This document shows positions 7,990 through 16,902 of a stretch of 38,909 nucleotides of DNA, one piece after another. The stretch covers positions 1 through 38,909 of the forward strand of contig NZ_JACDXT010000032.1 in assembly GCF_016464015.1 (NCBI RefSeq), read 5' to 3'. Numbering within the stretch: the first letter of the stretch is position 1; each line of letters begins with the position of its first letter. This DNA comes from Psychrobacter sp. bablab_jr014 (GTDB taxonomy: Bacteria; Pseudomonadota; Gammaproteobacteria; Pseudomonadales; Moraxellaceae). The notes below the pieces were generated by a model that saw nothing but the letters and a program-made list of their open reading frames with translations, searched no databases and had not been told where the DNA came from. Both the position numbers and the translations under genes were made by a program.

Positions 7990-9690
7990 CTAATAACGGT
8001 TGTTGTCGTCGTTATCGTTGTCCGAGGTATCAAAATGCGTGATGTTTGGATGAGTATCCTGCGTACGCTCACGGGCATCAGCAGGGGGCGCAACACGTGT
8101 GATGTTGTCTTCATTCACAGTGGTCGTTGAGGACTGATTTGGCGTGTTTGAATGCGCGGCACTTGGCGTATTGTCACGGACAGAGGCTTTTACGGCATCT
8201 TGTGTGCTGCCATTTGCGTCAGCTTTGGCGCTGTGTTCGTCTTGCTCACGCTCCATTTTGTCTTGCATACGGCGTAGGAAACGTGCGGCAGCTTCTTGAC
8301 CACCTAAGCCAAACGATAGGGCAAAGGCAACCGCAACAGCACCAAGCGTCAGACCAAATGCTAGGTTGACGATAGAGTCAGCGATACCCATCGCTTTTAG
8401 ACCCATTGCCAGTACCAGACCCATAATGAGGACACGTACGATGTTGGCTAGGAACTGTGAACCCTTTTCAGAGCGCTCGACCACACCAGCGACCACATTG
8501 GCAAGCCAAAAACCGATAACCAAAACAATCGCGCCTAGGATAATGTTGGCACCAAAACCGATGAACATGGTAATGATAGCTGAGATAGGCTCAAAACCTA
8601 ACAAGTCAGCAGCGGCAACGGTAGCAAATAACATGGCGAAGAAAACAATCGCATGGCTCACAAGGTCAGACACACTTTGACTGCCCATGGTTTCTTGTAG
8701 ACCGATTTTACGTGGTAATTGGTTGACTTCGGTATTATCAAGCAAGTTTTTGACCACGCCTGCCACCATACGTACCACGTAAAAAGTAATCACAAGTACC
8801 GCCACTGCCATAAAGATGTTTGGCAAGGCTTCCATGATTTTGTTAAGCATATTGGTTGCAGGACGTGCAACGACTTCAATTCTTAGCGCTTCTAATGCAG
8901 CAATAATGGTTGGAATAATCACTACTAAGAATGCTACTGAACCTGCAATGTTTGGCAGGCTGTTTTGTTCGTTAATACCTGCTTTTGAGGCCAAACGCTG
9001 AATGTCAAACGACATAACCAAGTTGGTTACGATACCGCGTACCACTTTAGCAATGATATAGCCAACAGCAAATACCACAATGGCTTTAAAGATATTTGGC
9101 AGAGCAGCAAGAATGTCATTGACCATATTGCTTAGTGGCGCAAACAGCCCATCTAGACCAAGTTGACCCAGTGCCATAGTGAGTACTACCAATAAAATGA
9201 ACCAATATACCATGTCAGCAATGGTGCTGCTCATTGGTTTTACGCCTGCTTGGGCACTTAGACGCTCATCCAATGTGGTTTTTGATAATGCGGTATTAAT
9301 GGTAGTACGTGCCACGGTCGCCACCACCCAACCGAGCACCCCGATAGCAATCGCACCAAGCAGATTAGGAATAAAGGCAAGCACTTGACTGACCATATTT
9401 GCAAAGGGCGTCGAGATGGTATTGAGGCTTAATTGATTGAGTGCGCCTGAAATGGCAATGATAAGAATAAACCAGAAAACAACTTGAGAAGCGATGTGTT
9501 CTAAATCGTATGATTTGCCTGTGGATGAACGCATACGATGATTTAAGTTAAGTTTGGCAAGCGCTTTGCGAACTAAAGCAGCAATGCCTAAAGCAATAAA
9601 AAAGCCAATAATTAAGATAAGGATAGCGCCGATTACTGAGCCTATCGGTCCTCCTAAAAATCCATTGAATGTTGGGTACATTGGGTTCAT
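7990..9690 (-). CDS. Mechanosensitive ion-channel-like membrane protein with repeated TM_helix units
   Basis: A 566-residue integral membrane protein of the conserved TM helix family annotated as a mechanosensitive ion channel. Four related units about 90 residues apart begin near residues 98, 188, 280 and 375, with the pattern NMVxxxLxxLPNIFxAIxV followed by a hydrophobic helix. Additional helices lie at 17-40, 68-85, 158-175, 250-268 and 345-362. The last hydrophobic part (AFGLTLGAVAVAFALSFGLGG, near 444-464) resembles the pore-lining glycine/alanine helix of MscS-like channels. The usual MscS beta domain is missing and is replaced by a polar, probably cytoplasmic tail (480-566). The ribosome site is excellent (AAGGAGG, 5 bases before ATG). 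It probably protects against osmotic stress; the channel function is by family analogy. Confidence 0.82.
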   Translation of the reverse strand: MNPMYPTFNGFLGGPIGSVIGAILILIIGFFIALGIAALVRKALAKLNLNHRMRSSTGKSYDLEHIASQVVFWFILIIAISGALNQLSLNTISTPFANMVSQVLAFIPNLLGAIAIGVLGWVVATVARTTINTALSKTTLDERLSAQAGVKPMSSTIADMVYWFILLVVLTMALGQLGLDGLFAPLSNMVNDILAALPNIFKAIVVFAVGYIIAKVVRGIVTNLVMSFDIQRLASKAGINEQNSLPNIAGSVAFLVVIIPTIIAALEALRIEVVARPATNMLNKIMEALPNIFMAVAVLVITFYVVRMVAGVVKNLLDNTEVNQLPRKIGLQETMGSQSVSDLVSHAIVFFAMLFATVAAADLLGFEPISAIITMFIGFGANIILGAIVLVIGFWLANVVAGVVERSEKGSQFLANIVRVLIMGLVLAMGLKAMGIADSIVNLAFGLTLGAVAVAFALSFGLGGQEAAARFLRRMQDKMEREQDEHSAKADANGSTQDAVKASVRDNTPSAAHSNTPNQSSTTTVNEDNITRVAPPADARERTQDTHPNITHFDTSDNDNDDNNRY

Positions 9691-10135
9691 CCTGTCCTCC
9701 TTTAATGATTATGCGCCTGTTTATGTAACATTGAGCAATAAAAACAAACACACAATTCAATCGTTACGGGTATTATTGTTTTGATTAAACGTTATGTATT
9801 CTAAAGATGTCACCACATAGCAAAGGACATGACCACAACCAATGATTGGCTTTGTATTCATTAAAGTTATGGATACGAAGTAATGCTTTGGTTTTTAGCT
9901 ATGGGGCCATGGTTATTGTTCGATTAGCTTAGCGGATAAGAGATAGGCATTAAAGAGATAAAGTTTAACGGGGCGCTATCATTGTGTGATAACTTGTTAT
10001 TTTAATAGCAAATATTAACAAAGATTGTACGTAAGTTCGATAATTTTTCAGCAGTGATAGCCGCCAAAACTTAGATTTGTTATGATATCGAGCCTGTGAC
10101 ATCTTGCCACTGTTCTTACAACTTGAGAGTATCTT
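9691..10135. other. AT-rich divergent promoter region, no gene seen
   Basis: These 445 bases separate the divergently transcribed channel-like gene and the FKBP lipoprotein gene. No open frame or RNA gene is supported. The promoters of both genes should lie here. TATGAT at 10081-10086, 50 bases before the FKBP ATG, is a possible -10 but has no good -35 partner. Confidence 0.5.
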
Positions 10136-10876
10136 ATGAAAAAAATTACCACGTTAACCTTAAGTGCATTAACCAGCGCTGTGCTATTAACTACGGGTTG
10201 CAGCACCAACAATGGCAACCAAGAAACTGCGGCGACCAGTGTTGCTGTAACAGAAAACAGCACCGCTGCTGAAAAGGTTGGCTATAGCCTTGGGTATATG
10301 ATGGCTGAAGGTAACAAAGATGCCATTACCGACTTAAATTTAGATACCTTTGAAAAAGGCTTCCGTGACGGCTATGAAGGTAAAGACGCGGCACTGACCC
10401 AAGAGCAGATGCAAAAAGTCTTGACCGACTACCAAAAAGAGCAAGAAGAAAAGTTCGTTAAAGAAATGCAAGAAAGTGCAGAAGCCAATAAGACCAAAGG
10501 CGCTGAATTTTTAGCAGCAAACGCTAAAAAAGAAGGCGTGAAGCAAACTGAATCTGGCCTACAGTATAAAGTGCTTAAAGAAGGTACGGGCAAATCACCA
10601 AAAGCGACTGACGTCGTAAAAGTCGATTACGAAGGCAAACTGTTAGATGGTACGGTATTTGACAGCTCATACGAGCGCGGTGAGCCAGTCGAGTTCCCAT
10701 TAAACCAAGTCATTCCAGGCTGGACGGAAGGTCTACAGCTGATGAAAGAAGGCGGTAAATACCAGTTCTTTATCCCAGCAGACATCGCGTATGGTGAAGC
10801 GGGCACGCCAGGTATCGAGCCAAACAGCACGCTGATCTTTACCGTAGACTTGCTAGCAGTAAACCCAAGCAAATAA
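10136..10876 (+). CDS. FKBP-type peptidyl-prolyl isomerase lipoprotein (Mip/FkpA-like)
   Basis: An exported folding catalyst that isomerises Xaa-Pro bonds in envelope proteins. The N-terminus is a lipoprotein signal peptide with lipobox LTTGC, so Cys22 should be lipidated. Residues about 45-140 form the charged helical FKBP_N dimerisation domain (AAEKVGYSLGYMMAEG is its conserved start). Residues about 158-243 are the FKBP domain with VDYEGKLLDGTVFDSS, VIPGWTEGLQLMKEGG and IPADIAYGEAG, which contain the rapamycin/proline-pocket residues. The length of 246 is normal for Mip/FkpA proteins. It is monocistronic with its own terminator. It may be a virulence-type Mip orthologue or a general FkpA; sequence alone does not separate them. 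Confidence 0.94.
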   Translation: MKKITTLTLSALTSAVLLTTGCSTNNGNQETAATSVAVTENSTAAEKVGYSLGYMMAEGNKDAITDLNLDTFEKGFRDGYEGKDAALTQEQMQKVLTDYQKEQEEKFVKEMQESAEANKTKGAEFLAANAKKEGVKQTESGLQYKVLKEGTGKSPKATDVVKVDYEGKLLDGTVFDSSYERGEPVEFPLNQVIPGWTEGLQLMKEGGKYQFFIPADIAYGEAGTPGIEPNSTLIFTVDLLAVNPSK

Positions 10877-10911
10877 TCAGTGAATAAAATATACGCTGAA
10901 TCATGTGTATA

Positions 10912-10942
10912 AAAAAGCCCCGATACGATATCGGGGCTTTTT
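10912..10942. terminator. Rho-independent terminator between convergent genes
   Basis: AAAAAGCCCCGATA and TATCGGGGCTTTTT are perfect 14-base inverted arms with a 3-base loop. It follows the FKBP gene (+) and precedes the argA stop on the other strand, so it can end transcripts from both sides. Confidence 0.93.
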
Positions 10943-10985
10943 ATTGGCTGGCGTGTTTGGCTATAGCCGATGTACCAAAATGTCT

Positions 10986-12308
10986 TTAGAGAACTTTTTG
11001 GAAAACTTTTGAGTTACGGCCGTTGTTATACTGAATACGGCGTTCAGCAGGTAGGGCGTCGGCACTGACTTCAGTAAAGCCTTGCTCAACAAACCAATGC
11101 GCGGTACGTGTGGTTAAGACAAACAGTTGGTGCCTGCCATGACTGCGTGCTTGCTGTTCCAAAAAGGCCAGTAAATCGCCACCACGGTTGCCACTGCGGT
11201 AATCAGGATGTACCGCCACGCACGCGACTTCGGCAGAATCCTCATCGAGTGGGTGCAGTGCCGCGCAGCCCAAAATCATACCGTCACGCTCAATCACGCT
11301 ATAGTTGTCAATCTCTTGCTCTAAGCGCTCACGCGAGCGGGCGACCAAGATGCCTTGCTCTTCAAGCGGGGTCAAAAGCTCAACCAAGCCGACCACATCA
11401 TCAATATTGGCACGGCGAATCTCTTCGTACGGATCGTGACTGATCAGCGTTCCTGAGCCATCGCGAGTAAACAGCTCCTCTAGCAGCGCGCCATCTTTGG
11501 CATAAGAGATAATGTGCGTACGATGCACCCCTTGACGACACGCAGCGCCAGCACACTGCAAGAAATAGTTAATCTCTTTATTCAGGTCACGCCCACGTAA
11601 GAAGCGATCTACTTCGTTGGGAATCATCTCATGTAGCAGACGGTCGCCGTCACTGATACCTGTATCTTCTCCTAAGAAAATCAGCTTATCCGCGCCAAGC
11701 GCTACCGCCGAGCTGAGCGCCACATCTTCAGCGAGTAAGTTAAATACTTCACCCGTCGCCGAATAGCCCATGGAACCTAAAATCACAATATGGTTGTGCT
11801 GCAAATTATTTTTGATGGCATCAACATCAATAGAGCGCACTTCGCCTGTCATTTGGTAATCGATACCATCACGCACACCATAAGGGCGGGCGGTCACAAA
11901 GTTGCCCGAAACTGCATCAATGCGTGAGCCGTACATGGGCGAATTGGCCAGACCCATCGACAGCTGTGCTTCGATCTGTAAGCGAATGGCACCCACCGCC
12001 TGTAAAATTGACGGCATGGCATCACGTGGGGTAATGCGGATGTCTTGGTGCATGGGTGATTTGATACCCATATCGTTTAAGTTACTGCTGATTTGCGGTC
12101 GTGCGCCATGCACCAGTACCAGCTTGATACCCAAGCTGTGCAATAGCGCAAAATCATGAATTAAGGTGCTAAAGTTGGGATGATTGACTGCTTCACCACC
12201 AAACATAATCACGAAGGTTTTGCCGCGATGCGTATTGATGTATGGCGCAGAGTTACGGAACCAGTGGACGTATTCAGGGTTAATTTGTGGCATGGCGCTA
12301 GTAGTCAT
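10986..12308 (-). CDS. argA: N-acetylglutamate synthase (amino-acid N-acetyltransferase)
   Basis: First enzyme of arginine synthesis: acetyl-CoA plus glutamate gives N-acetylglutamate. Residues about 20-285 are an amino-acid-kinase fold (KTFVIMFGGEAV and LVLVHGARPQI are the typical glycine-rich segments). In ArgA this domain binds arginine for feedback control. Residues about 295-440 are a GNAT acetyltransferase domain (CVAVHPDYRSGNRGGDLL is the acetyl-CoA-binding loop; LTTRTAHWFVEQGF is the C-terminal motif). The length of 440 equals classical gammaproteobacterial ArgA (E. coli 443). No clear ribosome site precedes the ATG at 12308; a second ATG five codons in is no better. No other arg gene is nearby. 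Confidence 0.95.
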   Translation of the reverse strand: MTTSAMPQINPEYVHWFRNSAPYINTHRGKTFVIMFGGEAVNHPNFSTLIHDFALLHSLGIKLVLVHGARPQISSNLNDMGIKSPMHQDIRITPRDAMPSILQAVGAIRLQIEAQLSMGLANSPMYGSRIDAVSGNFVTARPYGVRDGIDYQMTGEVRSIDVDAIKNNLQHNHIVILGSMGYSATGEVFNLLAEDVALSSAVALGADKLIFLGEDTGISDGDRLLHEMIPNEVDRFLRGRDLNKEINYFLQCAGAACRQGVHRTHIISYAKDGALLEELFTRDGSGTLISHDPYEEIRRANIDDVVGLVELLTPLEEQGILVARSRERLEQEIDNYSVIERDGMILGCAALHPLDEDSAEVACVAVHPDYRSGNRGGDLLAFLEQQARSHGRHQLFVLTTRTAHWFVEQGFTEVSADALPAERRIQYNNGRNSKVFQKVL

Positions 12309-12616
12309 AATAAAAAACGATAAAGATAAATAAGAAGCAAAAAATGAAGAACGCTGTGTGAAAAGCTAAAGATTTACCATAGCAAAAAAGCGCTGTATGA
12401 GCTATCTTTTATTTAAGGATATTTGCGCTAGAGCAGACAATTATCCTATACACAACCGCAACATGGGGTATATGTCTCTATGCTTGGTTTTTGATATGCT
12501 AAGCGGGGCTAAGCTAAGGACAGCGTTTACGCCAAGCGCGGGCAACTGTACATGTATGGCACGTCTGGTTAGACAGCATTGTGTTTTTGATCTATCAATT
12601 AGGAATCGTCATTATT
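12309..12616. other. Divergent promoter region between argA and the DUF11-like gene
   Basis: About 308 bases without a supported gene. Two overlapping frames on the plus strand (from 12397 and 12581) have no plausible ribosome site or content. It should hold the argA and 12617 promoters, but I find no strong -35/-10 pair and did not identify an arginine-repressor box. Confidence 0.45.
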
Positions 12617-13198
12617 ATGAAAAAAAGCAATCATTTTGCCAATCCGTTTGCAGCATGGACCAATCATCGTCTGTTTCATGTGGTCGCAGGTACGCTCGTC
12701 GGTGTAATGGCCGTGCTGCCAGCTTCAGCGATGCTGCCCACCCCTGAACCTGCCTTAGATAATGGTGCACTCACGCAAACAGCCAACACGCCGCGCCCTG
12801 CTGAGCAAGCCATCAGTAGCCGTATTACCGCCCAGCTCGTCAAAACCGATGCCACAGGTCAAGAAATGCTCGAGCCTGTCACAGCGGCCACTCGCTTGCA
12901 GTCAGGTGACGTTTTAGAATATCAAGGCTTTTTTACCAATAATAATCCTGACCGCGTGCGTCAGATGACTGTGACCATCTCTATCCCTGAGCAAGTAGAG
13001 TTGATGGGCGATGTCGCGCCAGCCATGCCATACGGCAGCGTTGATGGCAACCGCTTTAGCCGTATGCCTTTACGTGGTAAAGTCGATGGTCAGACCCAAG
13101 AAATTCCGTTGAAATTTTATCGTGGGGTGCGTTGGGACTTAGAAAATGTCGGCATCAATGAAACCGTGATGGTAAAGTATCGCGCTCAAGTAAAATAA
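12617..13198 (+). CDS. Secreted DUF11-like protein of unknown function
   Basis: A 193-residue protein, probably periplasmic. The N-terminus (MKKSNHF, then a hydrophobic stretch at 21-36 ending PASA) is a Sec signal peptide with likely cleavage after residue 38. The mature part is one beta-rich domain: an ethanol-free pattern of LQSGDVLEYQGFFTNNN followed by VTISIPEQVELMGD and a closing TVMVKYRAQVK resembles DUF11-type repeats, which occur in surface and envelope proteins. The frame extends 12 codons upstream, but the ATG at 12617 is preferred because AGGA lies upstream and the signal peptide begins there with lysines. It is a single gene with its own terminator. Its role is unknown. Confidence 0.78.
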   Translation: MKKSNHFANPFAAWTNHRLFHVVAGTLVGVMAVLPASAMLPTPEPALDNGALTQTANTPRPAEQAISSRITAQLVKTDATGQEMLEPVTAATRLQSGDVLEYQGFFTNNNPDRVRQMTVTISIPEQVELMGDVAPAMPYGSVDGNRFSRMPLRGKVDGQTQEIPLKFYRGVRWDLENVGINETVMVKYRAQVK

Positions 13199-13217
13199 GC
13201 CATCGCACCTTTCCTTA

Positions 13218-13243
13218 TTTATAAAGCACATTTATAAAGCACA
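13218..13243 (+). repeat. Tandem duplication of a 13-base unit
   Basis: TTTATAAAGCACA occurs twice, head to tail and without mismatch, at 13218-13230 and 13231-13243. It lies between a stop codon and a terminator and looks like a recent slippage duplication. Confidence 0.9.
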
Positions 13244-13279
13244 AAAAAAGCATCATAGCGTGACTGTGATGCTTTTTTT
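13243..13279. terminator. Terminator between convergent genes
   Basis: AAAAAAAGCATCA pairs with TGATGCTTTTTTT around a short loop whose inner bases (TAG/CTG) can extend the stem. The A run and T run flank the stem symmetrically, so it can act for the DUF11-like gene and for the patatin gene on the other strand. Confidence 0.88.
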
Positions 13280-13340
13280 ATGCGTGCGCATTAACGAAAT
13301 AAAACCTAAAGAAACCCAGTCTAAAAAATTTCAGCAAAAA

Positions 13341-14306
13341 TTAGGGCGCTTTATTATCTGTCACAGGGGCAGCGATGCGAGTTTTAATGTCAGGCAATAG
13401 CGCTTCGGTACCGTCTTTGCCTGCTTGAATCAATGCTTGGCGCTGGCGTGTGCCTAAGCCCTTAATCGGGGCGATACTCGGCACAACCAGCACATCAGCG
13501 CGAGCGCGTTCGGCAAGTGTGCGCTTGGAGGCAGGCAGCACGGTATAATCGAGCCAGCCCCACAGACTGGTGGGTAGGGCGTTACTTGTTTCAGGTTGAC
13601 GGTCTGTGACATCAACAGCAATTACAATATCAGCGCCCAAGTCGCGCGCACTATCGACAGGCACGAGACTGACTACGCCGCCATCCACATACTTGCGTCC
13701 TGTCTTTTCAGGAATACGTGGGGCGATAAAGACATTGGGCACACTACACGAGGCTTGTACAGCAAGACCTGCGTCGCCTGAGCTAAAGACGTGCTTGGTC
13801 AAGCGGTGCTTGTCCGTCGCCACGGCGGCAAAGGTGATGGGAAAGCGCTCAATCGGACGCCCGCCGACGTTGTTATTAATAAAGTTTTTGAGCTTAATCC
13901 CTTCGATAAAGCCTTGATTGGACAATATAGGGTCGAGGAGCGCGTTGTCTGGGGTGTTTAGGGCAAGGCTTGTCAGCTGCTCGGTGTCCATACCGCTTGC
14001 GTATAAGCTGCCAATCAAGCTGCCGCTACTGGTACCGACCACGATATCAGGAGTGATGCCTGCGTCTTCAAGTGCGGCAATCACGCCAATATGTGCCAGC
14101 CCCCGTGCCCCACCACCGCCCAAGACGAGAGCAACTTTCGGTTTAGGCATGGCAGCGGGCGCGTTTTCTTGAACGCTCGCCAGCGTGCTACAACCTGCAA
14201 ACAGCCACGTCATGCCAATCAGCATCAGGACGCGATATAGCGCGCTGCGCATTGTGCTTGAGGCGATATCGGCGCGAAAATAAGAAAAAATAAAGAGCGT
14301 GCGCAT
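13341..14306 (-). CDS. Patatin-like phospholipase lipoprotein (RssA-like)
   Basis: A patatin-fold serine hydrolase, probably acting on phospholipids or acyl esters at a membrane. Using the start chosen here (321 residues), the oxyanion loop is GGGGARG (63-69), the nucleophile is Ser93 in GTSSG (91-95) and the dyad aspartate is Asp208 in DGG, so the active site is complete. A lipobox LFAGC places the lipidated Cys at residue 39. I chose the ATG at 14306 because AAGGA lies 6 bases upstream. An ATG at 14252 would give a more standard 20-residue lipoprotein signal but has no ribosome site, and a longer frame begins at 14378. It is divergent from recG. The substrate is unknown. Confidence 0.88.
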   Translation of the reverse strand: MRTLFIFSYFRADIASSTMRSALYRVLMLIGMTWLFAGCSTLASVQENAPAAMPKPKVALVLGGGGARGLAHIGVIAALEDAGITPDIVVGTSSGSLIGSLYASGMDTEQLTSLALNTPDNALLDPILSNQGFIEGIKLKNFINNNVGGRPIERFPITFAAVATDKHRLTKHVFSSGDAGLAVQASCSVPNVFIAPRIPEKTGRKYVDGGVVSLVPVDSARDLGADIVIAVDVTDRQPETSNALPTSLWGWLDYTVLPASKRTLAERARADVLVVPSIAPIKGLGTRQRQALIQAGKDGTEALLPDIKTRIAAPVTDNKAP

Positions 14307-14582
14307 CAGGCATCCTTGTAAACTGTGTAAGTTGCGTCCATGTGCTGCGTGCTTTCGCCGACAAGCCTTGCGTGGCAAAGTGGCTTATACATCATCTCAA
14401 CGGACAGTGGCGCGCGTATGGGCTATGGTCGTAGTGTGCTTGCGCATCATCGCCATCTTTGACGTGCTTGGCAAGGGGTTTTATGCTATCACATGGCGTG
14501 TGCCTACGATGGCGACTTCTGTTGCTAAGCGCGCCCTAGCACGCCGCTTTTATTTTTTATAGGTTTTTATCAGGATAGACTC

Positions 14583-16799
14583 ATGTCACTGACGTCAATG
14601 CCCGCCACACCGTCCAATACATTAGCCGCCACGCCATCTGCCACGCGCACAGACAGCGCGCTCGATATGCCTGTGACGGCGCTGGCAGGCGTGGGTAGCA
14701 AGATTGCTGAGCAGCTCGCGCAGCTGGGTATTGTGCGGATTTTTGATTTGTTGCTGCATCTGCCGCGTGCGTATGAAGATCGCAGCCGTGTCGTGCCGAT
14801 TATTGATATTGAGTCAGGACAAAGCGCACTGGTGCTGGGGCGCGTGATTCATGTTGAAAACAAGCGCGGTGGGATGAGTGTGGTCATTGATGACGATAGC
14901 GACCGCTTGACCTTGCGTTTTTTTAAGGTGTACGCAGGTTTGGTGCAGACCATGCAAACGGGACGCGAACTGCAGCTGTTCGGCGAGGTGAAAATCACCC
15001 GCTACGGTAAGCAAATGCATCATCCTGAATATCAAGTTGTGAATAGTCATAACGCTGCCACGCAAGCGGGGCTACAGCCGATTTATCCGACCGTAAAAGG
15101 CCTGCATCAAAACAAGCTGCGCACCTTGATAAGACTGGCACTCCAGCTGGTGCGGCAAGCGGGTCTGCCCATGACTTTATTAACGTCTGATGACTTTGCC
15201 CAAGTGGCGCATTTGCCCTTAGCGATGGGTGTACCGTCGAGTCATCAAAGCGTACCTGAAAGTGTCTATAATTTGAGTATTTTTGAGGCGCTAGTACTCT
15301 TGCATACGCCGCCGACCTACACCAGCAGCGCCCAGCAGCAGCATTTATTAACCCAATTATTAGAGCGCACCCATGCTGCGTGCCAGCGACTGATTATCGA
15401 AGAGCTGACCGCGCATCAGCTGAGCTTATTGTACCGCCGTGAGCAACTGCATCAGCACAAAGCGCCCAAGTGCGGTACGGACAGTCCCTTAACCGAGCAG
15501 CTGATAGCGGGATTGCCATTTGCATTGACGGGCGCGCAAACGCGGGTGTTACAAGACATCGTCCGTGATATGGCGACCTCCGTGCCCATGTTGCGCTTAG
15601 TACAAGGCGATGTGGGCGCGGGCAAAACCTTAGTGGCGGCAGCGGCGGCAGGCTATGCACTCGATAGTGGCTGGCAAGTGGCGGTAATGGCGCCAACAGA
15701 GATTTTGGCGGAGCAGCATTTAGTAAACTTTCGCCGCTGGTTTGCGCCGCTCGGTATTGAGGTTGGCTGGCTGGCGGGCAAACAAACTGCCAAAGAGCGC
15801 CGCGAAGCCTTAGCCGCGGTCGCGGACAATGCGGTACAAATCGTGGTCGGTACGCACGCCCTGTTTCAAGAGCAGGTGGTGTTTGCCAAGCTGGGTTTGG
15901 TAATTATTGATGAGCAGCATCGCTTTGGTGTTGAGCAGCGCATGGCACTGATGAATAAAGGCGTGGCAAACAGCACACCGCATCAGCTGATTATGACCGC
16001 GACGCCCATCCCGCGCACGCTCGCCATGAGTGTGTACGGCGATATGGACACCTCAGTTATCGATGAGCTGCCGCCAGGACGTACTCCGATTACCACGGTG
16101 ATGATCGACCGCAAGCGCCGTGATGCGGTGATTGAGCGTATCGCTATCAACTGCGCTGAGGGTCGGCAAGCATACTGGGTGTGCTCACTGGTCGATGCGT
16201 CAAGCGCTCTTGATGCGCAGGCAGCGGAAGAGACTTATGCCGATTTGAGCGAGCGCCTTGATGTGCGTATCGGGCTGGTACATGGCAAGATGAAAGCGGC
16301 GGACAAGCAAGCGGTGATGCAAGAATTTAAGGCAGGTAATATTCAGCTGCTGATTGCCACCACCGTGATTGAAGTCGGGGTCGATGTGCCGAACGCGTCC
16401 TTGATGGTGATTGAAAATGCCGAGCGTCTGGGGCTGTCGCAGTTGCACCAGCTGCGCGGGCGGGTGGGACGCGGCGCGGTAAAAAGCTACTGTGTGCTGC
16501 TGTACCAGTCGCCTTTATCCGAGACGGGCATTGAGCGCTTAAATGTCTTGCGCGACAGTACTGATGGCTTTGTGATTGCGCAAAAAGACTTGCAGCTGCG
16601 TGGCCCTGGTGAGCTGCTCGGTAAGCGGCAAACGGGCAATATTGGCTATTATCTAGCCGACCTTGTGCGTGATGAGGCGCTGTTTGCCATTGCCCAAAAT
16701 CTCGCCAAGCACTTGATACAAAACCCTGCGCGCAAGGCGGACGTCAGTCAACTGATTCACCGCTGGATGCCTGAAGCGACCCGCTATACCAATGCCTAA
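14583..16799 (+). CDS. recG: ATP-dependent DNA helicase RecG
   Basis: A branch-migrating helicase that remodels stalled replication forks and recombination intermediates. The N-terminal part (about 30-320) is the wedge/OB region that grips branched DNA (GVGSKIAEQLAQLGI, then LHLPRAYEDRS). Motif I is GDVGAGKT at 342-349, motif II is DEQH at 443-446, followed by TATPIPRTLA (motif III). The second RecA-like domain has ATTVIEVGVDVPNAS and QLRGRVGRG (motifs V and VI). At 738 residues it is somewhat longer than E. coli RecG (693), mainly from a Ser/Thr-rich N-terminal extension. AGGATAG about 7 bases before ATG supports the start. It is probably transcribed alone; spoT, its E. coli neighbour, is absent. 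Confidence 0.97.
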   Translation: MSLTSMPATPSNTLAATPSATRTDSALDMPVTALAGVGSKIAEQLAQLGIVRIFDLLLHLPRAYEDRSRVVPIIDIESGQSALVLGRVIHVENKRGGMSVVIDDDSDRLTLRFFKVYAGLVQTMQTGRELQLFGEVKITRYGKQMHHPEYQVVNSHNAATQAGLQPIYPTVKGLHQNKLRTLIRLALQLVRQAGLPMTLLTSDDFAQVAHLPLAMGVPSSHQSVPESVYNLSIFEALVLLHTPPTYTSSAQQQHLLTQLLERTHAACQRLIIEELTAHQLSLLYRREQLHQHKAPKCGTDSPLTEQLIAGLPFALTGAQTRVLQDIVRDMATSVPMLRLVQGDVGAGKTLVAAAAAGYALDSGWQVAVMAPTEILAEQHLVNFRRWFAPLGIEVGWLAGKQTAKERREALAAVADNAVQIVVGTHALFQEQVVFAKLGLVIIDEQHRFGVEQRMALMNKGVANSTPHQLIMTATPIPRTLAMSVYGDMDTSVIDELPPGRTPITTVMIDRKRRDAVIERIAINCAEGRQAYWVCSLVDASSALDAQAAEETYADLSERLDVRIGLVHGKMKAADKQAVMQEFKAGNIQLLIATTVIEVGVDVPNASLMVIENAERLGLSQLHQLRGRVGRGAVKSYCVLLYQSPLSETGIERLNVLRDSTDGFVIAQKDLQLRGPGELLGKRQTGNIGYYLADLVRDEALFAIAQNLAKHLIQNPARKADVSQLIHRWMPEATRYTNA

Positions 16800-16902
16800 G
16801 CGCGCCATGCGTTTATTTTTTAAGCAAATGAAAACTAGGCACAACAACATGTGATGGCAGGATACGGCGCTTTGCGCAACTAATGCCCAATGACAGAGAT
16901 GG

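Noticed and set aside
12397..12747. A plus-strand frame in the argA/DUF11 gap
   Set aside because: It overlaps the well-supported gene at 12617 in another frame and has no ribosome site.
14299..14562. A plus-strand frame between the patatin gene and recG
   Set aside because: It overlaps the patatin start region on the opposite strand and shows no family likeness.
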